Shown in pieces: positions 1-11,760 of a DNA stretch of 64,000 nucleotides. Both the position numbers and the translations under genes were made by a program. The notes under the pieces are model-generated. The model saw only the letters and a list, made by a program, of their open reading frames with translations, was not told the DNA's origin and ran no database searches. The DNA is taken from positions 186,001 through 250,000 of the forward strand of contig CAMPEJ010000002.1 in assembly GCA_946800325.1 (NCBI GenBank), read 5' to 3'. Positions within the stretch are counted from its first letter, which is position 1. Every line of letters starts with the position of its first letter. The stretch comes from Luzula sylvatica. Its lineage: Eukaryota; Streptophyta; Magnoliopsida; Poales; Juncaceae.

Positions 1-2849
1 AACAAATTGTTTTGAATCGAAAAACAAACTTTCTTAGTGTTTGTAAATTTTGGTAAAATGTTATGTGGTAAAAGATACGATTCAAATGATCTCAAAATAC
101 GTTATTTGAACTCCCCAAAGCATAAACAGATTGTTTTGAATCGAAAAACAAACTTTCTTAGTGTTTGTAAATTTTGGTGAAATGTTATGTGGTAAAAGAT
201 ACGATTCAAATGATCTCAAAATATGTTATTTGAACTCCCCAAAGCATAAACAGATTGTTTTGAATCGAAAAACAAACTTTCTTAGTGTTTGTAAATTTTG
301 GTGAAATGTTATGTAGTAAAAGATACGATTCAAATGATCTCAAAATACGTTATTTGAACTCCCCAAAGCATAAACAGATTGTTTTGAATCGAAAAACAAA
401 CTTTCTTTGTGTTTGTAAATTTTGGTGAAATGTTATGTGGTAAAAGATACGATTCGAATTATCTAAAAATATGTTATTTGAACTCCCCAAAGCAGACAAA
501 TTGTTTTGAATCGAAAAACAAATTTCTTAGTGTTTGTAAATTTTGGTGAAATGTTATGTAGTAAAAGATACGATTCAAATGATCTCAAAATACGTTATTT
601 GAACTCCCCAAAGCATAAACAGATTGTTTTTAATCGAAAATCAAACTTTCTCAGTGTTTGTAAATTTTGGTGAAATGTTATGTGGTAAAAGATACGAATC
701 AAATGATCTCAAAATACGTTATTTGAACTCCCCAAAGCATAAACAGATTGTTTTGAATTGAAAAACAAACTTTCTTAGTGTTTGTAAATTTTGGTGAAAT
801 GTTATGTAGTAAAAGATACGATTCGAATGATCTCAAAATACGTTATTTGAACTCCCCAAAGCATAAACAGATTGTTTTGAATCGAAAAACAAACTGTCTT
901 AGTGTTTGTAAATTTTGGTGAAATGTTATCTGGAAAAAGATACGATTCAAATGATCTCAAAATACGTTATTTGAACTCCCCAAAGCATAAACAAATTGTT
1001 TTGAATCGAAAAACAAACATTCTTAGTGTTTTTTAAATTTTGGTAAAATGTTATGTGGTAAAAGATACGATTCAAATGATCTCAAAATACGTTATTTGAA
1101 CTCCCCAAAGCATAAACAGATTGTTTTGAATTGAAAAACAAACTTTCTTAGTGTTTGTAAATTTTGGTGAAATGTTATGTAGTAAAAGATACGATTCGAA
1201 TGATCTCAAAATACGTTATTTGAACTCCCCAAAGCATAAACAGATTGTTTTGAATCGAAAAACAAACTGTCTTAGTGTTTGTAAATTTTGGTGAAATGTT
1301 ATCTGGAAAAAGATACGATTCAAATGACCTCAAAATACGTTATTTGAACTCCCCAAAGCATAAACAAATTGTTTTGAATCGAAAAACAAACTTTCTTAGT
1401 GTTTGTAAATTTTGGTGAAATGTTATGTGGTAAAAGATACGATTCAAATGATCTCAAAATACGTTATTTGAACTCCCCAAAGCATAAACAGATTGTTTTG
1501 AATAGAAAAACAAACTTTCTTAGTGTTTGTAAATTTTGGTGAAATGTTATGTGGTAAAAGATACGATTCAAATGATCTCAAAATACGTTATTTGAACTCC
1601 CCAAAGCATAAACAGATTGTTTTGAATCGAAAAACAAACTTTCTTAGTGTTTGTAAATTTTGGTGAAATGTTATGTGGTAAAAGATACGATTCAAATGAT
1701 CTCAAAATACGTTATTTGAACTCCCCAAAGCATAAACAAATTGTTTTGAATCGAAAAACAAACTTTCTTAGTGTTTGTAAATTTTGGTAAAATGTTATGT
1801 GGTAAAAGATACGATTCAAATGATCTCAAAATACGTTATTTGAACTCCCCAAAGCATAAACAGATTGTTTTGAATCGAAAAACAAACTTTCTTAGTGTTT
1901 GTAAATTTTGGTGAAATGTTATGTGGTAAAAGATACGAATCAAATGATCTCAAAATACGTTATTTGAACTCACCAAAGCATAAACAGATTGTTTTGAATC
2001 GAAAAACAAACTTTCGTAGTGTTTGTAAATTTTGGTGAAATGTTATGTGGTACAAGATACGATTCAAATGATCTCAAAATACGTTATTTGAACTCCCCAA
2101 AGCATAAACAAATTGTTTTGAATCGAAAAACAAACTTTCTTAGTGTTTGTAAATTTTGGTAAAATGTTATGTGGTAAAAGATACGATTCAAATGATCTCA
2201 AAATACGTTATTTGAACTCCCCAAAGCATAAACAGATTGTTTTGAATCGAAAAACAAACTTTCTTAGTGTTTGTAAATTTTGGTGAAATGTTATGTGGTA
2301 AAAGATACGATTCAAATGATCTCAAAATACGTTATTTGAACTCCCCAAAGCATAAACAGATTGTTTTGAATCGAAAAACAAACTTTCTTAGTGTTTGTAA
2401 AATTTGGTAAAATGTTATGTGGTAAAAGATACGATTCAAATGATCTCAAAAACGTTATTTGAACTCCCCAAAGCATAAACAGATTGTTTTGAATCGAAAA
2501 ACAAACTTTCTTAGTGTTTGTAAATTTTGGTGAAATGTTATATGGAAAAAGATACGATTCAAATGATCTCAAAATACGTTATTTGAACTCCCTAAAGCAT
2601 AAACAAATTGTTTTGAATCGAAAAACAAACTTTCTTAGTGTTTGTAAATTTTGGTGAAATGTTATGTGGTAAAAGATACGATTCAAATGATCTCAAAATA
2701 CGTTATTTGAACTCCCCAAAGCATAAACAGATTGTTTTTAATCGAAATACAAACTTTCGTAGTGTTTGTAAATTTTTGTGAAATGTTATGTGGTACAAGA
2801 TACGATTCAAATGATCTCAAAATACGTTATTTGAACTCCCCAAAGCATA
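1..2849 (+). repeat. 23-mer higher-order repeat, copy 1
   Basis: Markers recur 2849 bp apart between this block and the next: GATTCGAATTATC at 451 and 3300, the ACATTCTTAGTGTTTTTT variant at about 1021 and 3870, and GTACAAGATAC at about 2051 and 4900. The spacing equals 23 x 124 minus 3, and the 3 bp are explained by one short monomer near 491-515 (2 bp lost at AAGCAGACAAATTG and 1 bp at CAAATTTC). Within the block a GTACAAG segment is repeated at 2051 and 2794, about 6 monomers apart, so a 6-mer was duplicated near the right end. Confidence 0.85.
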
Positions 2850-5157
2850 AACAAATTGTTTTGAATCGAAAAACAAACTTTCTTAGTGTTTGTAAATTTT
2901 GGTAAAATGTTATGTGGTAAAAGATACGATTCAAATGATCTCAAAATACGTTATTTGAACTCCCCAAAGCATAAACAGATTGTTTTGAATCAAAAAACAA
3001 ACTTTCTTAGTGTTTGTAAATTTTGGTGAAATGTTATGTGGTAAAAGATACGATTCAAATGATCTCAAAATACGTTATTTGAACTCCCCAAAGCATAAAC
3101 AGATTGTTTTGAATCGAAAAACAAACTTTCTTGGTGTTTGTAAATTTTGGTGAAATGTTATGTAGTAAAAGATACGATTCAAATGATCTCAAAATACGTT
3201 ATTTGAACTCCCCAAAGCATAAACAGATTGTTTTGAATCGAAAAACAAACTTTCTTAGTGTTTGTAAATTTTGGTGAAATGTTATGTGGTAAAAGATACG
3301 ATTCGAATTATCTAAAAATATGTTATTTGAACTCCCCAAAGCAAACAAATTGTTTTGAATCGAAAAACAAATTTCTTAGTGTTTGTAAATTTTGGTGAAA
3401 TGTTATGTAGTAAAAGATACGATTCAAATGATCTCAAAATACGTTATTTGAACTCCCCAAAGCATAAACAGATTGTTTTTAATCGAAAATCAAACTTTCT
3501 CAGTGTTTGTAAATTTTGGTGAAATGTTATGTGGTAAAAGATACGAATCAAATGATCTCAAAATACGTTATTTGAACTCCCCAAAGCATAAACAGATTGT
3601 TTTGAATTGAAAAACAAACTTTCTTAGTGTTTGTAAATTTTGGTGAAATGTTATGTAGTAAAAGATACGATTCGAATGATCTCAAAATACGTTATTTGAA
3701 CTGCCCAAAGCATAAACAGATTGTTTTGAATCGAAAAACAAACTATCTTAGTGTTTGTAAATTTTGGTGAAATGTTATCTGGAAAAAGATACGATTCAAA
3801 TGATCTCAAAATACGTTATTTGAACTCCCCAAAGCATAAACAAATTGTTTTGAATCGAAAAACAAACATTCTTAGTGTTTTTTAAATTTTGGTAAAATGT
3901 TATGTGGTAAAAGATACGATTCAAATGATCTCAAAATACGTTATTTGAACTCCTCAAAGCATAAACAGATTGTTTTGAATTGAAAAACAAACTTTCTTAG
4001 TGTTTGTAAATTTTGGTGAAATGTTATGTAGTAAAAGATACGATTCGAATGATCTCAAAATACGTTATTTCAACTCCCCAAAGCATAAACAGATTGTTTT
4101 GAATCGAAAAACAAACTGTCTTAGTGTTTGTAAATTTTGGTGAAATGTTATCTGGAAAAAGATACGATTCAAATGATCTCAAAATACGTTATTTGAACTC
4201 CCCAAAGCATAAACAAATTGTTTTGAATCGAAAAACAAACTTTCTTAGTGTTTGTAAATTTTGGTGAAATGTTATGTGGTAAAAGATACGATTCAAATGA
4301 TCTCAAAATACGTTATTTGAACTCCCCAAAGCATAAACAGATTGTTTTGAATAGAAAAACAAACTTTCTTAGTGTTTGTAAATTTTGGTGAAATGTTATG
4401 TGGTAAAAGATACGATTCAAATGATCTCAAAATACGTTATTTGAACTCCCCAAAGCATAAACAGATTGTTTTGAATCGAAAAACAAACTTTCTTAGTGTT
4501 TGTAAATTTTGGTGAAATGTTATGTGGTAAAAGATACGATTCAAATGATCTCAAAATACGTTATTTGAACTCCCCAAAGCATAAACAAATTGTTTTGAAT
4601 CGAAAAACAAACTTTCTTAGTGTTTGTAAATTTTGGTAAAATGTTATGTGGTAAAAGATACGATTCAAATGATCTCAAAATACGTTATTTGAACTCCCCA
4701 AAGCATAAACAGATTGTTTTGAATCGAAAAACAAACTTTCTTAGTGTTTGTAAATTTTGGTGAAATGTTATGTGGTAAAAGATACGAATCAAATGATCTC
4801 AAAATACGTTATTTGAACTCCCCAAAGCATAAACAGATTGTTTTGAATCGAAAAACAAACTTTCGTAGTGTTTGTAAATTTTGGTGAAATGTTATGTGGT
4901 ACAAGATACGATTCAAATGATCTCAAAATACGTTATTTGAACTCCCCAAAGCATAAACAAATTGTTTTGAATCGAAAAACAAACTTTCTTAGTGTTTGTA
5001 AATTTTGGTAAAATGTTATGTGGTAAAAGATACGATTCAAATGATCTCAAAATACGTTATTTGAACTCCCCAAAGCATAAACAGATTGTTTTGAATCGAA
5101 AAACAAACTTTCTTAGTGTTTGTAAATTTTGGTGAAATGTTATGTGGTAAAAGATAC
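2850..5157 (+). repeat. 23-mer higher-order repeat, copy 2 (partial)
   Basis: It repeats the marker order of 1-2310 at a constant offset of 2849 bp until about 5157. There it meets the GATTCAAAT micro-expansion and follows a different order, so the copy is incomplete at its right end. Scattered single-base differences from copy 1 exist, such as CTGCCC near 3702 and CAACTCCCC near 4070. Confidence 0.82.
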
Positions 5158-6905
5158 GATTCAAATAATCTCAAAATACGATTCAAATGATTCAAATGAT
5201 CCCAAAGCATAAACAGATTGTTTTGAATCGAAAAACAAACTTTCTTAGTGTTTGTAAATTTTGGTGAAATGTTATGTAGTAAAAGATACGATTCAAATGA
5301 TCTCAAAATACGTTATTTGAACTCCCCAAAGCATAAACAGATTGTTTTGAATCGAAAAACAAACTTTCTTAGTGTTTGTAAATTTTGGTGAAATGTTATC
5401 TGGTAAAAGATACGATTCGAATTATCTAAAAATATGTTATTTGAAGTCCCCAAAGCATAAACAAATTGTTTTGAATCGAAAAACAAACATTCTTAGTGTT
5501 TGTAAATTTTGGTGAAATGTTATGTAGTAAAAGATACGATTCAAATGATCTCAAAATACGTTTTATGAACTCCCCAAAGCATAAACAGATTGTTTTTAAT
5601 CGAAAATCAAACTTTCACAGTGTTTGTAAATGTTGGTGAAATGTTATGTGGTAAAAGATACGAATCAAATGATCTCAAAATACGTTATTTGAACTCCCCA
5701 AAGCATGAACAGATTGTTTTGAATGGAAAAACAAACTTTCTTAGTGTTTGTAAATTTTGGTGAAATGTTATGTAGTAAAAGATACGATTCGAATGATCTC
5801 AAAATACGTTATTTGAACTCCCCAAAGCATAAACAGATTGTTTTGAATCGAAAAACAAACTGTCTTAGTGTTTGTAAATTTTGGTGAAATGTTATCTGGA
5901 AAAAGATACGATTCAAATGATCTCAAAATACGTTATTTGAACTCCCCAAAGCATAAACAAATTGTTTTGAATCGAAAAACAAACTTTCTTAGTGTTTGTA
6001 AATTTTGGTGAAATGTTATGTAGTAAAAGATACGATTCAAATGATCTCAAAATACGTTATATGAACTCCCCAAAGCATAAACATATTGTTTTTAATCGAA
6101 AATCAAACTTTCACAGTGTTTGTAAATTTTGGTGAAATGTTATGTGGTAAAAGATACGAATCAAATGATCTCAAAATACGTTATTTGAACTCCCCAAAGC
6201 ATAAACAGATTGTTTTGAATAGAAAAACAAACTGTCTTAGTGTTTGTAAATTTTGGTGAAATGTTATCTGGAAAAAGATACGATTCAAATGATCTCAAAA
6301 TACGTTATTTGAACTCCCCAAAGCATAAACAGATTGTTTCGAATCGAAAAACAAACTGTGTTAGTGTTTGTAAATTTTGGTGAAATGTTATCTGGAAAAA
6401 GATACGATTCAAATGATGTCAAAATACGTTATTTGAACTCCCCAAAGCATAAACAAATTGTTTTCAATCGAAAAACAAACATTCTTAGTGTTTTTTAAAT
6501 TTTGGTAAAATGTTATGTGGTAAAAGATACGATTCAAATGATCTCAAAATACGTTATTTGAACTCCCCAAAGCATAAACAGATTGTTTTAAATGGAAAAA
6601 CAAACTTTCTTAGTGTTTGTAAATTTTGGTGAAATGTTATGTAGTATAAGATACGATTCGAATGATCTCAAAATACGTTATTTGAACTCCCCAAAGCATA
6701 AACAGATTGTTTCGAATCGAAAAACAAACTGTCTTAGTGTTTGTAAATTTTGGTGAAATGTTATCTGGAAAAAGATACGATTCAAATGATCTCAAAATAC
6801 GTTATTTGAACTCCCCAAAGCATAAACAAATTGTTTTGAATCGAAAAACAAACTTTCTTAGTGTTTGTAAATTTTGGTAAAATGTTATGTGGTAAAAGAT
6901 ACGAT
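5037..6905 (+). repeat. 15-mer block, copy 1
   Basis: The GATTCAAAT expansion at 5158 recurs at 7027, exactly 1869 bp later. This equals 15 x 124 plus 9, explained by the +8 expansion and a +1 base in the TTAGTGTTTTTTAAA monomer near 6488. The block is rich in linked variants: TTTTTAATCG followed by CTTTCACAG, and ACTGTC followed by TTATCTGG. Confidence 0.75.
5158..5200 (+). repeat. GATTCAAAT micro-expansion (+8 bp)
   Basis: Three copies of the 9-mer GATTCAAAT (5158-5166, 5180-5188, 5189-5197) replace the normal TTATTTGAACT stretch, giving a 132-bp monomer. 132 is divisible by three, which keeps a reverse frame open across it. The monomer contains GATTCAAATGAT, so slippage on GAT is a likely origin (inference). 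Confidence 0.88.
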
Positions 6906-8210
6906 TCAAATGATCTCAAAATACGTTATTTGAACTCCCCAAAGCATAAACAGATTGTTTTGAATCGAAAAACAAACTTTCTTAGTGTTTGTAAATTTTG
7001 GTGAAATGTTATGTGGTAAAAGATACGATTCAAATAATCTCAAAATACGATTCAAATGATTCAAATGATCCCAAAGCATAAACAGATTGTTTTGAATCGA
7101 AAAACAAACTTTCTTAGTGTTTGTAAATTTTGGTAAAATGTTATGTGGTAAAAGATACGATTCAAATGATCTCAAAATACGTTATTTGAACTCCCCAAAG
7201 CATAAACAGATTGTTTTGAATCGAAAAACAAACTTTCTTAGTGTTTGTAAATTTTGGTGAAATGTTATGTAGTAAAAGATACGATTCAAATGATCTCAAA
7301 ATACGTTTTATGAACTCCCCAAAGCATAAACAGATTGTTTTTAATCGAAAATCAAACTTTCACAGTGTTTGTAAATTTTGGTGAAATGTTATGTGGTAAA
7401 AGATACGAATCAAATGATCTCAAAATACGTTATTTGAACTCCCCAAAGCATAAACAGATTGTTTCGAATTGAAAAACAAACTGTCTTAGTGTTTGTAAAT
7501 TTTGGAGAAATGTTATGTAGTAAAAGATACGATTCGAATGATCTCAAAATACGTTATTTGAACTCCCCAAAGCATAAACAGATTGTTTTGAATCGAAAAA
7601 CAAACTGTCTTAGTGTTTGTAAATTTTGGTGAAATGTTATCTGGAAAAAGATACGATTCAAATGATCTCAAAATACGTTATTTGAACTCCCCAAAGCATA
7701 AACAAATTGTTTTGAATCGAAAAACATACTTTCTTAGTGTTTGTAAATTTTGGTGAAATGTTATGTAGTAAAAGATACGATTCAAATGATCTCAAAATAC
7801 GTTATATGAACTCCCAAAGCATAAACAGATTGTTTTTAATCGAAAATCAAACTTTCACAGTGTTTGTAAATTTTGGTGAAATGTTATGTGGTAAAAGATA
7901 CGAATCAAATGATCTCAAAATACGTTATTTGAACTCCCCAAAGCATAAACAGATTGTTTTGAATCGAAAAACAAACTGTCTAAGTGTTTGTAAATTTTGG
8001 TGAAATGTTATCTGGAAAAAGATACGATTCAAATGATCTCAAAATACGTTATTTGAACTCCCCAAAGCATAAACAGATTGTTTCGAATCGAAAAACAAAC
8101 TGTCTTAGTGTTTGTAAATTTTGGTGAAATGTTATCTGTAAAAAGATACGATTCAAATGATCTCAAAATACGTTATTTGAACTCCCCAAAGCATAAACAA
8201 ATTGTTTTGA
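6906..8210 (+). repeat. 15-mer block, copy 2 (shortened)
   Basis: It starts as a copy of 5037 onward (offset 1869) and then slips. GTTTTATGAAC sits at about 5553 in copy 1 but at about 7306 here, so roughly one monomer is missing. A one-base loss at 7813 (CTCCCAAAGC) makes a 123-bp monomer, which gives the spurious 88-codon open frame at 7737-8003. Confidence 0.65.
7027..7069 (+). repeat. GATTCAAAT micro-expansion, second copy
   Basis: Same arrangement as at 5158, offset 1869 bp, including the linked G-to-A change in GATTCAAATAATC. It was therefore copied with its HOR rather than created again. Confidence 0.88.
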
Positions 8211-8559
8211 ATCGAAAAACAAACTTTCTTAGTGTTTGTAAATTTTGGTGAAATGTTATGTGGTAAAAGATACGATTCAAATGATCTCAAAATACGTTAT
8301 TTGAACTCCCCAAAGCATAAACAGATTGTTTTGAATAGAAAAACAAACTTTCTTAGTGTTTGTAAATTTTGGTGAAATGTTATGTGGTAAAAGATACGAT
8401 TCAAATGATCTCAAAATACGTTATTTGAACTCCCCAAAGCATAAACAGATTGTTTTGAATCGAAAAACAAACTTTCTTAGTGTTTGTAAATTTTGGTGAA
8501 ATGTTATGTGGTAAAAGATACGATTCAAATGATCTCAAAATACGTTATTTGAACTCCCC

Positions 8560-11500
8560 AAAGCATAAACAAATTGTTTTGAATCGAAAAACAAACTTTC
8601 TTAGTGTTTGTAAATTTTGGTAAAATGTTATGTGGTAAAAGATACGATTCAAATGATCTCAAAATACGTTATTTGAACTCCCCAAAGCATAAACAGATTG
8701 TTTTGAATCGAAAAACAAACTTTCTTAGTGTTTGTAAATTTTGGTGAAATGTTATGTGGTAAAAGATACGAATCAAATGATCTCAAAATACGTTATTTGA
8801 ACTCCCCAAAGCATAAACAGATTGTTTTGAATCGAAAAACAAACTTTCTTAGTGTTTGTAAATTTTGGTGAAATGTTATGTAGTAAAAGATACGATTCAA
8901 ATGATCTCAAAATACGTTATTTGAACTCCCCAAAGCATAAACAGATTGTTTTGAATCGAAAAACAAACTTTCTTAGTGTTTGTAAATTTTGGTAAAATGT
9001 TATGTGGTAAAAGATACGATTCAAATGATCTCAAAATACGTTATTTGAACTCCCCAAAGCATAAACAGATTGTTTTGAAAAAAACAAACTTTCTGTTTGT
9101 AAATTTGGGTGGAATGTTATGTGGTAAAAGATACGATTCAAATGATCTCAAAATACGTTATTTGAACTCCCCAAAGTATAAACAAATTGTTTTGAATCGA
9201 AAAACAAACTTTCTTAGTGTTTGTAAATTTTGGTAAAATGTTATGTGGTAAAATATACGATTCAAATGATCTCAAAATACGTTATTTGAACTCTCCAAAG
9301 CATAAACAGATTGTTTTGAATCGAAAAATAAACTTTCTTAGTGTTTGTAAATTTTGGAGAAATGTTATGTGGTAAAAGATACGATTCAAATGATCTCAAA
9401 ATACGTTATTTGAACTCCCGAAAGCATAAACAGATTGTTTTAAATCGAAAAACAAACTTTCTTAGTGTTTGTAAATTTTGGTGAAATGTTATGTAGTAAA
9501 GGATACGATTCGAATGATCTCAAAATACGTTATTTGAACTCCCCAAAGCATAAACAGATTGTTTTGAATCGAAAAACAAACTGTCTTAGTGTTTGTAAAT
9601 TTTGGTGAAATGTTATCTGGAAAAAGATACGATTCAAATGATCTCAAAATACGTTATTTGAACTCCCCAAAGCATAAACAAATTGTTTTGAATCGAAAAA
9701 CAAACTTTCTTAGTGTTTGTAAATTTTGGTGAAATGTTATGTGGTAAAAGATACGATTCAAATGATCTCAAAATACGTTATTTGAACTCCCCAAAGAATA
9801 AACAAATTGTTTTGAATCGAAAAACAAACTTTCTTAGTGTTTGTAAATTTTGGTGAAATGTTATGTGGTAAAAGATACGATTCAAATGATCTCAAAATAC
9901 GTTATTTGAACTCCCCAAAGCATAAACAGATTGTTTTGAATCGAAAAACAAACTTTCGTAGTGTTTGTAAATTTTGGTGAAATGTTATGTGGTACAAGAT
10001 ACGATTCAAATGATCTCAAAATACGTTATTTGAACTCCCCAAAGCATAAACAAATTGTTTTGAATCGAAAAACAAACTTTCTTAGTGTTTGTAAATTTTG
10101 GTAAAATGTTATGTGGTAAAAGATACGATTCAAATGATCTCAAAATACGTTATTTGAACTCCCCAAAGCATAAACAGATTGTTTTGAATCGAAAAACAAA
10201 CTTTCTTAGTGTTTGTAAATTTTGGTGAAATGTTATGTGGTAAAAGATACGATTCAAATGATCTCAAAATACGATTCAAATGATTCAAATGATCTCAAAA
10301 TACGATTCAAATGATTCAAATGATCCCAAAGCATAAACAGATTGTTTTGAATCGAAAAACAAACTTTCTTAGTGTTTGTAAATTTTGGTGAAATGTTATG
10401 TAGTAAAAGATACTATTCAAATGATCTCAAAATACGTTATTTGAACTCCCCAAAGCATAAACAGATTGTTTTGAATCGAAAAACAAACTTTCTTAGTGTT
10501 TGTAAATTTCGGTGAAATGTTATGTGGTAAAAGATACGGTTCGAATTATCTAAAAATATGTTATTTGAACTCCCCAAAGCATAAACAAATTGTTTTGAAT
10601 CGAAAAACAAACTTTCTTAGTGTTTGTAAATTTTGGTAAAATGTTATGTAGTAAAAGATACGATTCAAATGATCTCAAAATACGTTATTTGAACTCCCCA
10701 AAGCATAAACAGATTATTTTGAATCGAAAATCAAACTTTCTCAGTGTTTGTAAATTTTGGTGAAATGTTATGTGGTAAAAGATACGAATCAAATGATCTC
10801 AAAATACGTTATTTGAACTCCCCAAAGCATAAACAGATTGTTTTGAATTGAAAAACAGACTTTCTTAGTGTTTGTAAATTTTGGTGAAATGTTATGTAGT
10901 AAAAGATACGATTCGAACGATCTCAAAATACGTTATTTGAACTCCCCAAAGCATAAACAGATTGTTTTGAATCGAAAAACAAACTGTCTTAGTGTTTGTA
11001 AATTTTGGTGAAATGTTATCTGGAAAAAGATACGATTCAAATGATCTCAAAATACGTTATTTGAACTCCCCAAAGCATAAACAAATTGTTTTGAATCGAA
11101 AAACAAAATTTCTTAGTGTTTGTAAATTTCGGTGAAATGATATGTGGTAAAAGATACGATTCGAATGATCTCAAAATACGTTATTTGAACTCCCCAAAGC
11201 ATAAACAGATTGTTTTGAATAGAAAAACAAACTTTATTAGTGTTTGTAAATTTTGGTGAAATGTTATGTTGTAAAAGATACGATTCAAATGATCTCAAAA
11301 TACGTTATTTGAACTCCCCAAAGCATAAACAGATTGTTTTGAATTGAAAAACAAACTTTCTTAGTGTTTGTAAATTTTGGTGAAATGTTATGTGGTAAAA
11401 GATACGATTCTAATGATCTCAAAATACGTTATTTGAACTCCCCAAAGCATAAACAAATTGTTTTGAATCGAAAAACAAACTTTCTTAGTGTTTGTAAATT

Positions 11501-11760
11501 TTGGTAAAATGTTATGTGGTAAAATATACGATTCAAATGATCTCAAAATACGTTATTTGAACTCCCCAAAGCATAAACAGATTGTTTTGAATCGAAAAAT
11601 AAACTTTCTTAGTGTTGGTAAATTTTGGTGAAATGTTATGTGGTAAAAGATACGATTCAAATGATCTCAAAATACGTTATTTGAACTCCCCAAAGCATAA
11701 ACAGATTGTTTTGAATCGAAAAACAAACTTTCTTAGTGTTTGTAAATTTTGGTGAAATGT
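8560..11760 (+). repeat. Long-range duplication, left copy (8347-bp offset)
   Basis: Markers here recur 8347 bp downstream: the frame start at 8976 and 17323, the double expansion at 10251 and 18598, and AATTTCGGTG at 10511 and 18858. 8347 bp corresponds to 67 monomers once the +39 and +8 expansions and small losses are counted. A 117-bp monomer near 9080 (GTTTTGAAAAAAAC, then CTGTTTG) is shared with the right copy near 17430. Confidence 0.8.
10251..10327 (+). repeat. Double GATTCAAAT expansion (+39 bp)
   Basis: Five GATTCAAAT 9-mers (starts 10251, 10273, 10282, 10304, 10313) with a repeated 31-bp unit beginning CTCAAAATACG make this monomer 39 bp longer than usual. It is the +8 form with one extra 31-bp round, a second-level expansion inside a monomer. 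Confidence 0.88.

Noticed and set aside
5037..5306. Reverse-strand frames of 60-90 codons starting MRSFESYLL (5037, 6906, 15376, 52765, 55489 and others)
   Set aside because: Same artefact on the other strand. Longer ones sit on 132- or 123-bp monomers, and the 61-codon ones cover little more than one monomer by chance.
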